Shown here: positions 25,404-33,294 of the stretch, piece by piece
Layout: every line of letters begins with the position of its first letter
How positions within the stretch are numbered: position 1 is the first letter of the stretch
Origin: JAAYCI01 sp964370445
GTDB lineage: Bacteria > Bacillota > Clostridia > Oscillospirales > Ruminococcaceae
DNA length: 51,731 nucleotides
Assembly: GCA_964370445.1 (NCBI GenBank)
Contig: CAYJJK010000005.1
Location: 1 to 51,731, forward strand
Direction: 5' to 3'
Notes under the pieces: model-generated
Seen by the model: the letters and a program-made list of their open reading frames with translations, nothing else
Told to the model about the DNA's origin: nothing
The model's database searches: none
Position numbers and translations under genes: made by a program

Positions 25404-26219
25404 ATGGTAGTGGTGCGTGGAGGAGGAGACATAGCCACGGGCATTGTTCAAAAATTATGGCGAAGTGGCTTTTCGGTGGTGGTGCTAGAGGTGCAAGCAC
25501 CCTCTGCCATCCGCCGCACAGTGGCATTAAGCAGTGCCGTGTATAATGGCGCCATGCAAGTGGAAGATGTAACAGCGTGTTTAGCACATACACAGGAAGA
25601 TTGTGAACATATCCTTAAAAACGGTAAAGTTCCGGTTTTGATAGACCCAAAGGCCGATTGTGTGGCTAAGTGGAAGCCCCAGATTTTGGTAGATGCTATT
25701 TTGGCAAAGAAAAACCTTGGCACACATCGTGGCATGGCACCGCTTACCATTGGGGTAGGCCCTGGGTTTGAAGCAAAACATGATGTGGATGTGGTGGTGG
25801 AAACAATGCGAGGCCACAGTTTGGGGCAGCTTATTTTGCAAGGTAGCGCAATGCCCAATACCGGGGTGCCTGGGGAAGTGGGCGGAAAAAGTAGAGAGAG
25901 GGTGGTGCATGCCCCGTGTGGTGGAGAAGTGCATCATCATAAATCCATTGGAGACTATGTTCAAAAAGGTGACGTTTTGTTTTATCTTGATAACACACCG
26001 GTTTTTTCTCCTTTAACAGGTGTGTTGCGTGGGTTAATTGGCGAGGGTTTTATGGCAGTGGAAGGGTTGAAGGTGGCTGATGTAGACCCTCGTCTGCCTG
26101 AAGATGTGGATTGTAACAGCATTTCAGATAAGGCACGAAGCATAGGTGGGGCTGTTTTAGAGGCAAGCTTATGGCTGGGAAGACAAAAAGGATTTTTATG
26201 GCCAGACACACCAGGATAG
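25404..26219 (+). CDS. YqeB/EF2563-family protein
   Basis: Protein of 271 residues of the family annotated as selenium-dependent molybdenum hydroxylase system protein YqeB (EF2563). Visible segments: VVRGGGDIATGIVQKLWRSG (a nucleotide-type Gly-rich loop), VPVLIDPKAD, TIGVGPGFEAKHDVDVVVET and a basic C-terminal half with HAPCGGEVHHHKSIGDYVQKGD, which resembles a lipoyl/biotinyl-like fold, and a final KARSIGGAVLEA. In Enterococcus and E. coli the family is near molybdenum hydroxylase genes. No molybdenum hydroxylase, selD or molybdopterin gene is in this window, so it is an orphan here. The start ATG 25404 has GGAGG 8 nt upstream. Confidence 0.85.
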   Translation: MVVVRGGGDIATGIVQKLWRSGFSVVVLEVQAPSAIRRTVALSSAVYNGAMQVEDVTACLAHTQEDCEHILKNGKVPVLIDPKADCVAKWKPQILVDAILAKKNLGTHRGMAPLTIGVGPGFEAKHDVDVVVETMRGHSLGQLILQGSAMPNTGVPGEVGGKSRERVVHAPCGGEVHHHKSIGDYVQKGDVLFYLDNTPVFSPLTGVLRGLIGEGFMAVEGLKVADVDPRLPEDVDCNSISDKARSIGGAVLEASLWLGRQKGFLWPDTPG

Positions 26220-26287
26220 GCACCGTTACGAAGTATGTCTTTTTTCTTGTTATTTTATAAAATAAAAATAGAAGGGAGAACGTCAGG

Positions 26288-26890
26288 ATGAACAGAAAAA
26301 AAATGAAGAGTGTAGGGGCTTTGCTTTTATGTGTGATGCTTTTTGCGGCTTGTGGTGCCACGGTAGAACAGGCCAGCAGTACAGCTGCGTCTACTGCAAC
26401 AAGTGAGGCAGGCATTGAGGTGAAGCCTGAGGAAACAAGTGTAGCAGGCGATGCGGACCGGCTGAATATTGGAACATTTGAGGCCCAAACCTTGGACGCT
26501 GAAACGGTGACACAAGATGTTTTTGCAGACTATGACCTAACGGTTATCAACATTTGGGCAACATGGTGCCCTCCCTGTCTTGAGGAAATGGCAGACTTAC
26601 AAACGGTTTATGAAAACATGCCTGAAAATGTGAATTTCTTTAGTATTTGTGATGATGCCACAGAACAAAGGGATTTAGCCATTCAAATTTTAGAAGACAA
26701 CGGTTGCACTTTTCCCACGTTAGAAACAAACGAGCAGATTGATACAAATATCATGAGCCGTGTGGCGGCTTTTCCCACCACGCTTTTTGTGGATAGCGAG
26801 GGGTATGTAGTGAACGCGATAGAGGGCGCACCACATAACCCAAGTGAAGTGTATTTGTCTATGATTGATGATACGCTGGCGCAACTATGA
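26288..26890 (+). CDS. TlpA/ResA-type thioredoxin-like lipoprotein
   Basis: Extracytoplasmic thiol-disulfide protein of 200 residues. The signal peptide is followed by a lipoprotein-type Cys22 (LFAAC), then a Ser/Thr/Ala linker and a thioredoxin fold. The active-site motif WATWCPPCLEEM is in the TlpA form (CPPC), and the cis-Pro loop is AAFPTTLFV. It should reduce or oxidise Cys pairs outside the cell membrane. The gene overlaps the next by 4 bp (ATGA) and forms a three-gene redox cluster with a CXXC mini-protein and a 4Fe-4S membrane protein, which probably supply it with electrons; that link is inference from context and from the same cluster in other Clostridia. Confidence 0.92.
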   Translation: MNRKKMKSVGALLLCVMLFAACGATVEQASSTAASTATSEAGIEVKPEETSVAGDADRLNIGTFEAQTLDAETVTQDVFADYDLTVINIWATWCPPCLEEMADLQTVYENMPENVNFFSICDDATEQRDLAIQILEDNGCTFPTLETNEQIDTNIMSRVAAFPTTLFVDSEGYVVNAIEGAPHNPSEVYLSMIDDTLAQL

Positions 26891-27039
26891 GTGGGGGCGT
26901 GAAAAAGCACCAAATAATTTGGGCGGGCATTCTGTTTTGTGCCTTAACTTTTTTGGTGGTTGGGATTTTGCTTGATGAACCGACGCAGGTGATGGATAAA
27001 GCCATACGAATATGCCTTGAGTGTATAGGAGTGGGGTAA
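26887..27039 (+). CDS. CD1871A-family CXXC mini-protein
   Basis: Fifty residues: a short polar start, one membrane helix (about 9-29) and a C-terminus with AIRICLECIGVG, whose CLEC (43-46) is the defining CXXC. This matches the CD1871A group of CXXC proteins, which sit between TlpA-like and 4Fe-4S proteins in Clostridioides. The gene overlaps both neighbours (ATGA with the TlpA gene, TAATG with the next), so translation is coupled. Its Cys pair at the membrane face could relay electrons between the two partners. It is below the length most gene finders require. Confidence 0.85.
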   Translation: MSGGVKKHQIIWAGILFCALTFLVVGILLDEPTQVMDKAIRICLECIGVG

Positions 27040-27950
27040 TGAAAATAAATCGTCGCCATACCGTTCAGCTTGTTTTCACACTGGCTACCAATGCGAATTT
27101 GGCTGGCTTTCTATCTGGCAGCATTTACCAAGGGAGCTTAAAATCGGTTTGTGTGCCGGGGCTTAATTGTTATTCTTGCCCCGGGGCCTTGGGGGCATGT
27201 CCGGTGGGTTCATTTCAGGCAGCCTTAACCGTGGGCGGCAAAAAAAATCTGCCCTTTTACGTGCTGGGGTTTTTGCTTCTTTTTGCAGCAGTATTGGGGC
27301 GTTTTGTATGTGGCTTTTTATGTCCGTTTGGCTTTTTGCAGGATTTGCTTCACAAAATCAAACTAAAAAAACACGAGCTGCCTAAAAAACTAGATGCACC
27401 ATTGAGATATCTTAAATACATCATTCTTGCAGTGTTTGTGGTAGGATTGCCATTGTTTCTCACCAATCAGTATGGTATAAGTAGCCCCTATTTTTGCAAG
27501 CTGATTTGTCCATCGGGCACCTTGTTTGGGGGCATACCGTTGTTGTTGGCAAACCCATCCTTGCAAATGTTAATTGGGAATTTGTTTTTCTTAAAGTTAA
27601 TCATTTTGATTTTGGTTTTGTTCGTTTCGGTAATTGTATACCGCCCATTTTGTAAATACATTTGCCCGCTGGGGGCTTTTTATGGCTTGTTTAATCGCAT
27701 CAGTTTATATCGTTTACAGATAAACGATCATTGTATTCATTGTAAAAAATGTACTAAAACATGTAAAATGGGCGTGGATGTGGAGAATAATTGCAACAGC
27801 GCAGAATGTATCCGCTGTGGAGATTGCAAAAAAGTTTGCCCAACCAAAGCGATTTCATCCGGGTTTTACACTTTCCGTTCTGAAAAGAAATTTGAGGAAC
27901 AAAGTGTTGAGGCGATGAACATTTCGCTAGGGGAATATGGTGCAAAATAA
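27039..27950 (+). CDS. 4Fe-4S membrane protein (NapH/YccM-like)
   Basis: Membrane iron-sulfur protein of 303 residues. The N-terminal half has several helices and the Cys motifs LNCYSCPGALGACPVG, CGFLCPFG, YFCKLICPSG and FCKYICPLG, typical of the NapH/YccM family. Near the C-terminus are two ferredoxin-type clusters: CIHCKKCTKTCKM and CIRCGDCKKVCP. It likely passes electrons from a cytoplasmic donor across the membrane to periplasm-side thiols. It follows the TlpA and CXXC genes with 1-bp overlap, completing a redox module. The ATG at 27039 is chosen because of that overlap (GTG 27021 is in frame but lies inside the previous gene). Confidence 0.92.
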   Translation: MKINRRHTVQLVFTLATNANLAGFLSGSIYQGSLKSVCVPGLNCYSCPGALGACPVGSFQAALTVGGKKNLPFYVLGFLLLFAAVLGRFVCGFLCPFGFLQDLLHKIKLKKHELPKKLDAPLRYLKYIILAVFVVGLPLFLTNQYGISSPYFCKLICPSGTLFGGIPLLLANPSLQMLIGNLFFLKLIILILVLFVSVIVYRPFCKYICPLGAFYGLFNRISLYRLQINDHCIHCKKCTKTCKMGVDVENNCNSAECIRCGDCKKVCPTKAISSGFYTFRSEKKFEEQSVEAMNISLGEYGAK

Positions 27951-28017
27951 CGCTGGAGCCATGTCCCGAAAGTGTTATTGATAGACGGCTAGATGGTTTT
28001 TATTTGTGTTTTTAACG

Positions 28018-28070
28018 ATGCTTTGCCTTGTTGTTTGCCATTTTGGCACAAAACAGGGCAAAGCATTTTA
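28018..28070 (+). terminator. Terminator of the TlpA/CXXC/4Fe-4S unit
   Basis: ATGCTTTGCCTTGTT (28018-28032) pairs with AACAGGGCAAAGCAT (28052-28066) with an inner TGCCA/TGGCA helix and a T run. Confidence 0.85.
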
Positions 28071-28089
28071 CGTGCAAGTGATTTTGGGT

Positions 28090-28117
28090 TTGTAGATTGC
28101 GCAGAAAGTGTTATAAT
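28090..28117 (+). promoter_or_regulatory. Promoter of the malic enzyme gene
   Basis: TTGTAG (28090-28095), 16 bp, TATAAT (28112-28117). Confidence 0.6.
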
Positions 28118-28171
28118 AAAGAAGACTTTATATTTGAGCCCGCATTATGCGATTGCTTTGCCAGGTGAAAT

Positions 28172-28203
28172 CCCTTTGAGTTTCTGAGTAGGATTCAAAT
28201 GGG
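28172..28203 (+). promoter_or_regulatory. Leader hairpin upstream of malic enzyme
   Basis: In the roughly 120-nt leader, CCCTTTGA (28172-28179) pairs with TCAAATGGG (28195-28203) with one bulged T. It does not match a riboswitch class I know. Confidence 0.3.
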
Positions 28204-28242
28204 TATCCGCATTCAGTGGGCAGCAGAGAGGTAGGAACGAAG

Positions 28243-29415
28243 ATGGATTATGCGAAGGTATCACTGGAAAAACACGAGGAATGGCGCGGCAAGCTGGATA
28301 TTGTGCCTAAGATGGCGGTGAACTCTAAAGAAGATTTATCCATTGCCTATACACCGGGTGTGGCGCAGCCTTGTTTGGAGATTCAAAAAGACATATCAAA
28401 AAGTTTTGATTTAACTGGCCGCTGGAACACAGTGGCGGTGGTTACCGATGGCACAGCTGTGCTGGGGCTTGGAGATATTGGCCCGGAAGCTGCAATGCCT
28501 GTGATGGAGGGAAAGTGTGTTTTATTCAAAGCTTTTGGTGATGTTGATGCCATTCCCTTGTGTATCCGAAGCAAAGAGGTGGATGTCATTGTGGAAACGG
28601 TGGCGCTTTTGGCGGGTAGTTTTGGTGGGGTAAACCTAGAGGATATTTCGGCACCACGGTGTTTTGAAATTGAACGCAAACTTAAAGAGCGTTGCGATAT
28701 TCCAATTTTTCATGATGACCAACATGGAACGGCGGTGGTAACACTGGCAGCACTTGTCAATGCCCTGAAATTGGTTGATAAAGATATTCATAAGATCCGT
28801 GTGGTGACAAGTGGTGCCGGCGCTGCAGGCGTGGCTGTAATTCGCCTTTTGATGGCAATGGGCCTAAGCGATGTGATTTTGTGTGATAGTCAAGGTGCCA
28901 TTTATGAAGGGCGTGATGGCCTGAATGAAGAAAAAAAGGCAATGGCTGCCATTAGCAACCGTCAAATGAGAAAAGGTAGCCTTGCACAAGTGATGGAGGG
29001 GGCCGATGTGTTTATTGGCCTTTCGGCACCGGGCACAGTGAGTCAAGAAATGGTGCGTAGTATGGCTGAAAAACCGATTTTATTTCCCATGGCAAACCCA
29101 ACGCCAGAAATTATGCCGGATCTTGCCAAAGAAGCAGGTGCAGTTGTGGTGGGCACAGGGCGCAGCGACTTTGCAAATCAAATCAACAATGTGCTGGCAT
29201 TTCCTGCCCTTTTCCGAGGGGCATTGGATGTGCGCGCATCAGATATTAACGATGAAATGAAAATTGCTGCTGCTTTTGCCTTGGCAGATCTCATCAGCGA
29301 AGAGGAATTAAATGCAGAATACATTCTACCCGAAGCCTTCGACCCACGTATTCAGCCAGCCGTGGCCACAGCCGTTGCCAAAGCTGCACGTGAGAGTGGG
29401 GTAGCACGCCTGTAA
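28243..29415 (+). CDS. Malic enzyme (oxaloacetate-decarboxylating)
   Basis: Enzyme of 390 residues that oxidatively decarboxylates malate to pyruvate, yielding NADH or NADPH. It has YTPGVAQPC, VTDGTAVLGLGDIGPEAAMPVMEGK, the metal-site IPIFHDDQHGTAVV and the Rossmann loop VTSGAGAAGVAVIRL, then ANPTPEIMPD near the end. Length and form match short bacterial malic enzymes (about 390-410). The cofactor choice (NAD or NADP) is not settled by the loop. ATG 28243, preceded by GGTAGGA, is the likely start. It stands as a single-gene unit with its own promoter. Confidence 0.95.
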   Translation: MDYAKVSLEKHEEWRGKLDIVPKMAVNSKEDLSIAYTPGVAQPCLEIQKDISKSFDLTGRWNTVAVVTDGTAVLGLGDIGPEAAMPVMEGKCVLFKAFGDVDAIPLCIRSKEVDVIVETVALLAGSFGGVNLEDISAPRCFEIERKLKERCDIPIFHDDQHGTAVVTLAALVNALKLVDKDIHKIRVVTSGAGAAGVAVIRLLMAMGLSDVILCDSQGAIYEGRDGLNEEKKAMAAISNRQMRKGSLAQVMEGADVFIGLSAPGTVSQEMVRSMAEKPILFPMANPTPEIMPDLAKEAGAVVVGTGRSDFANQINNVLAFPALFRGALDVRASDINDEMKIAAAFALADLISEEELNAEYILPEAFDPRIQPAVATAVAKAARESGVARL

Positions 29416-29520
29416 ACGAATGAAAACACAAATTCTTTGATGGCTTTTACATACAGTGAAGACACAAGGGATATTAGGGTGCGGTGTTTCGTTGTGGTGC
29501 TGACAGCATTTTGTAGATTG

Positions 29521-29562
29521 TGCCTGTTCATATGTCATTGATCAATTACATATGAACAGGCA
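29521..29562. repeat. 15-bp perfect inverted repeat with self-complementary loop
   Basis: TGCCTGTTCATATGT (29521-29535) and ACATATGAACAGGCA (29548-29562) are exact complements; the 12-nt loop contains the palindrome ATTGATCAAT. No T run follows, so it is not a typical terminator. Confidence 0.8.
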
Positions 29563-29620
29563 ATCACAATGAAATACAGTCGAATTTATATGTGTTGGTC
29601 AATAAGTGTTTTAAAAGGGT

Positions 29621-29671
29621 AAAACGCAAGCGGATTTCTACCTAGTAATGGTAGAAATCCGCTTGCGTTTT
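29621..29671. terminator. Bidirectional terminator with 22-bp perfect stem
   Basis: AAAACGCAAGCGGATTTCTACC and its exact complement around a 7-nt loop, T run on one side and A run on the other, between convergent malic enzyme and amidohydrolase genes. Confidence 0.92.
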
Positions 29672-29717
29672 TGCCGCATGTACTGGTTTTTTTCAAGAAT
29701 GGTGGTTGCAGGCTTTT

Positions 29718-30965
29718 TTATAGAACACAGCTTGTTTGTTTTGTGGTTTGTGCCACAATCTTGCCACGTTTCACAACATATAAACGTGTAGCACCGCTTA
29801 TAATTGCCTCGGCGGCAGTTTGTGCTTCCATCACCACAAAATCGGCAAAACAGCCTTCTTTAAGGCCATAATGTTTTAGCCCTAATGCTTTTGCTGGGTT
29901 TACAGTTCCCATTTTGAAGACTTGTTCAAGCTCTGATTTTGTTACCATTTGTGCCACTTGTGCCGTGATGAGAGCTTCTTCTAACATATCCCCATTGCCG
30001 ATGGGACGAAATGGATCGCGGATGTTGTCGGATGCATAGCAGATATTCACACCTGCTTGCAAAAATTCACGAATACGTGTTACACCACGTCGGATTGGCT
30101 GGCGGTCACTGCGGCCCATCAAATACAAATTGCACGAAGGGAGAGTGACAATGTGAAGCTCTGCATCCTTTGCCGCTAAAATGGCTTTTTCGGCTGTGGC
30201 GTCGTCTACGGCACATAGGGCTGTTACATGGCCGCAACTTACACGGCCTTCATATCCATAGGCTTTGGTAAGCTGTGCAATTTGCATAAAGTTGCGCACA
30301 TCGGCATGGTCAGACTCATCCACATGAAAGTCGATGGGTAAATCATACTTCACAGCAATTTCAAATAGTTCCCGGGTAAGCTCTTCCCAGTTTTCATGCA
30401 GATGCATGGCGCCGCCCATATAATCCAATAGGCCGGCTGCAGCGGCCTCGCGCAATTGTGCCATTCTACTTTTTTGGTTTTCGGCCCCGTCGTAAAAGCT
30501 AGGTAAGGCCGTGATTTGAATTTCAATACTGTCCTTTACTTCTTCTTTTAGCTGAGAGAGAGCTTCCATGCCTTTGGTTCCAACCGAAGCCTCAACATTT
30601 GCGTTGGTGCGCAGTGCTGTGGTGCCGGCAACACAGCACATGCGGGCCACTTCACGTGCACGGCGCTGTATATCATTTTTCAGTTCATTCGGTGCAACAG
30701 ATTGCAGATATTTTGTAAAATTTGCAACAGCTTGCTGCAAAGTTGGCGATTCTGTGTTCCCTAGGGACAACACTTTGTCAAAATGCATATGGCTATCCAC
30801 AAAACCGGGCGCAACGAGGTGTCCATCGGCAGAAATGACCTGTTTTGCCAAGCTTTCTTCAATGTTTGGGGCGATGCTGGCAATTTTACCGTCTTTTACT
30901 GCAATGTCGGCAAGCGTTTCACAATCAAAAATTCGGGCATTTTTCACAAGTAGCTCATACATCAT
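29718..30965 (-). CDS. Cytosine-deaminase-like amidohydrolase
   Basis: Metal-dependent hydrolase of about 415 residues, in the CodA branch of the amidohydrolase superfamily. Metal and catalytic motifs in order: FVDSHMHFDKVL (HxH), the catalytic-type HVDESDHADVRNF, VSCGHVTALCAVD, and ASDNIRDPFRPIGNGDM with the final metal Asp. N- and C-terminal beta-strands form the composite sandwich domain. Such enzymes deaminate cytosine or isocytosine, or hydrolyse related N-heterocycles; the substrate cannot be read. It is a single gene ending at the 22-bp terminator. A start at 30962 (second Met) is equally possible. Confidence 0.88.
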   Translation of the reverse strand: MMYELLVKNARIFDCETLADIAVKDGKIASIAPNIEESLAKQVISADGHLVAPGFVDSHMHFDKVLSLGNTESPTLQQAVANFTKYLQSVAPNELKNDIQRRAREVARMCCVAGTTALRTNANVEASVGTKGMEALSQLKEEVKDSIEIQITALPSFYDGAENQKSRMAQLREAAAAGLLDYMGGAMHLHENWEELTRELFEIAVKYDLPIDFHVDESDHADVRNFMQIAQLTKAYGYEGRVSCGHVTALCAVDDATAEKAILAAKDAELHIVTLPSCNLYLMGRSDRQPIRRGVTRIREFLQAGVNICYASDNIRDPFRPIGNGDMLEEALITAQVAQMVTKSELEQVFKMGTVNPAKALGLKHYGLKEGCFADFVVMEAQTAAEAIISGATRLYVVKRGKIVAQTTKQTSCVL

Positions 30966-31379
30966 ATAAGGTCCTTCTTTCTGTTTTAATGGTACATATT
31001 ATAAGTGTTGCTACGGCCAACAAGGCTCTCTATGTGTAGCAACAAATGTTTACGCTTTGCCTTTTCGGGGAAGATAGGCTGGTTACATTGATTACAATCA
31101 TTTGGTTAAAGATGCAGAAAAGCATAAAAGAGAAATCGACTGCTTTACTAAGGTGTAAAAAATATGTTTAAGGCAGAGCTAGGGGCATCTATCGTTAAAT
31201 GAAAGTATAGAGGAATATTATCTGACATATAGTTCATTATACCAGTCAAAAAGAAATTTTCAAGTGAGAAGCCTGTGCGAATGAGTGCTGTTGTACGCCT
31301 AAATAAAAAAATGGCTTATGCAATGCCCGGAAAAAATGTTTTAGGAAGAGCAACAATACTTTTCAGTGGGCACCTTTTA
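30966..31379. other. Intergenic region with minus-strand promoter elements
   Basis: About 410 bp, no gene seen. On the minus strand TATAAT (30998-31003) is a likely -10 for the amidohydrolase. A 9-bp inverted repeat, TGTTGCTAC (31006-31014) and GTAGCAACA (31036-31044), spans the -35 position and could be an operator. Confidence 0.4.
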
Positions 31380-31388
31380 TGCTACAAT
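31380..31388 (+). promoter_or_regulatory. Extended -10 promoter of the 5'-nucleotidase gene
   Basis: TGCTACAAT, with a weak -35. Confidence 0.4.
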
Positions 31389-31436
31389 TATAAAATGGTT
31401 TTTTAAAACATAGACATGAACACAGTGGAGGTTTCA

Positions 31437-33071
31437 ATGAAAAAAACTACAGCAAAAATCATTTCACTTATCCTTGCTTTAGGTCTGCTTGTTGCTTGCA
31501 CAAATAGTGCGGTTACCGAAGATACATCCACCTTGCAAAACAGTACCTCTGTGCAAGCGCAGGATGGCCAGGCGGTTACTATATTGTTTACAAATGACAT
31601 TCACGGAAGGATTAACAACGATTCGGCGGAGCCTTCTTATGGGTATGCACGCATTGCACAAATGAAAAGTGATTTGTCTGAGCAAGGGGAGGTGCTGCTA
31701 TTTAGCGCGGGAGATGTGCTTCAGGGCACGCCGCTGGTAAATGAAAGTGCAGGGGCCTCTGCCATTGACTTGATGAACCTTGCAGGATATGATGCTATGA
31801 CACCCGGCAATCATGATTTTGATTGGGGTGGTGACAACTTATTGGAACTTTCTGATGTGGCAGAGTTTGACATGTTGAGCGCCAATATTCTATACGAAGA
31901 GGATGGATCTCCTGTTTTTGAAGAAAACAAAATCTTTTCTTTAAACAATGGCACAACGATAGGTGTTTTTGGGCTTACCACGCCATCTACAAAAACCACC
32001 ACCACGCCCTCAGCAGTGGAAGGATACACCTTTTTGGCAGAGGAAGAACTTTATGAAGTTGCCCAAGAACAGGTGGATTATTTGACGGAGCAGGGGTGCG
32101 ACCTAATTGTTTGCTTAAGCCATCTGGGGATAGATGATAGCACAATAGGCAGCCGTTCTTATGATGTGATAGACCAAGTTTCGGGGATTGATTTATTTAT
32201 AGATGCCCATAGCCATGTAGAATTAAACGAAATGCAAGGAGACACTCTTCTTGTAAGTACGGGTGCCTTTGGGCATAACGTGGGTGTGGCAACCTATGAA
32301 AATGGAAACTTAAATGCAGAGCTTGTGCCCGCTGTGGTTGAAGATAGCAACACCGCAGAATATGCAGGGGAAGTAACACAGGAAGTGGATGATTTGTTGA
32401 GTGTGCCTGTGGCAGAAACTGATGTATTTTTAGATGGAGAATACGAGACAGTTCGCGTGTCTGAAACAAACCTCGGAGATCTTTCGGCCGACGCTATGCT
32501 GTGGTATGCCAATGAGAAGTTGTCCATAGCGGCTGATGTAGGGCTGATGAATGCGGGAAGTATTAGAGCATCTATTGAGGAAGGGGATATTACACTGGAA
32601 GATGTGAAAACTGTATTTCCTTATAACAACACATTGGTTACGTTAACGGTTACGGGCGAGCAGCTATTAGAGGCGTTAGAAGCTGCCAGTGCAGAGCTGC
32701 CCGAACATACAGCACCCTTTGCCCAAGTGAGTGGAATAGAATATACAGTGAACACTGCAAACGAATATGCACAGGGAGACTTGTATCCGGACTCTACTTT
32801 TTATGCTCCACTTGAGGCTGGACAAAGGGTAGACATTACCAGTGTTTCGGGCGAGCCTTTCTCACTTACTGAAGAGTATACAGTGGTTACGATTGATTTT
32901 CTTGCTATGGGTGGAGACTCCTATTATGTTTTCACACAGGCGCAGGAGGGCAGCGTGATCGATTCAGGTGTGCTGCTGGAAGACGCTTTTGCGGCTTATA
33001 TTGAGGAGATGATGAACGGTGTGGTGGGAGAAGAATATGCAAACCCACAAGGCAGAATTACAATCACATAG
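31437..33071 (+). CDS. 5'-nucleotidase / 2',3'-cyclic phosphodiesterase lipoprotein
   Basis: Surface lipoprotein of 544 residues of the UshA type. Signal peptide with lipobox LVAC (Cys21). Residues 45-300 are the metallophosphatase domain with the signature TNDIHGRI, GDVLQGTPL, GNHDFDWG, CLSHLG and DAHSHVEL, all binding the two metals. Residues 320-540 form the 5'-nucleotidase C-terminal domain with LGDLSADAMLWYAN, NAGSIRASIEEGDI, FPYNNTLV and YTVVTIDFLAMGGDSY. It should release phosphate from extracellular nucleotides for scavenging. The start ATG 31437 follows GGAGG. Lipidation would depend on Lgt at 23817. It has its own promoter and is followed by a spacer before the next gene. Confidence 0.93.
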   Translation: MKKTTAKIISLILALGLLVACTNSAVTEDTSTLQNSTSVQAQDGQAVTILFTNDIHGRINNDSAEPSYGYARIAQMKSDLSEQGEVLLFSAGDVLQGTPLVNESAGASAIDLMNLAGYDAMTPGNHDFDWGGDNLLELSDVAEFDMLSANILYEEDGSPVFEENKIFSLNNGTTIGVFGLTTPSTKTTTTPSAVEGYTFLAEEELYEVAQEQVDYLTEQGCDLIVCLSHLGIDDSTIGSRSYDVIDQVSGIDLFIDAHSHVELNEMQGDTLLVSTGAFGHNVGVATYENGNLNAELVPAVVEDSNTAEYAGEVTQEVDDLLSVPVAETDVFLDGEYETVRVSETNLGDLSADAMLWYANEKLSIAADVGLMNAGSIRASIEEGDITLEDVKTVFPYNNTLVTLTVTGEQLLEALEAASAELPEHTAPFAQVSGIEYTVNTANEYAQGDLYPDSTFYAPLEAGQRVDITSVSGEPFSLTEEYTVVTIDFLAMGGDSYYVFTQAQEGSVIDSGVLLEDAFAAYIEEMMNGVVGEEYANPQGRITIT

Positions 33072-33113
33072 GTAAGGTGGATGTAAGGGCTGTTTTCCAT
33101 CAAAAATGTATTA

Positions 33114-33142
33114 TTGCAAATGTGCGGATAGGCAAGTATAAT
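33114..33142 (+). promoter_or_regulatory. Promoter of the RibD-C reductase gene
   Basis: TTGCAA (33114-33119), 17 bp, TATAAT (33137-33142). The roughly 150-nt leader holds two hairpins, GCAAAC/GTTTGC (33155-33172) and AATATCG/CGATATT (33176-33201), of unknown role. Confidence 0.7.
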
Positions 33143-33294
33143 ATGTATGCTAGTGCAAACGGCTTTGTTTGCCGAAATATCGTTTGAAATAGAGCGATAT
33201 TGTTGCAAAATAAAGGGGGGAATGGGCGATAACAGCTTGTACTTTTTAAAACACATACTGAGGATAGGATGTACAATAAAACAAAAGGAGTAGA

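Noticed and set aside
27993..28187. 64-residue frame before malic enzyme
   Set aside because: Overlaps the terminator, promoter and leader hairpin.
28124..28242. Known riboswitch upstream of malic enzyme
   Set aside because: A hairpin is visible but no class-specific conserved bases were recognised.
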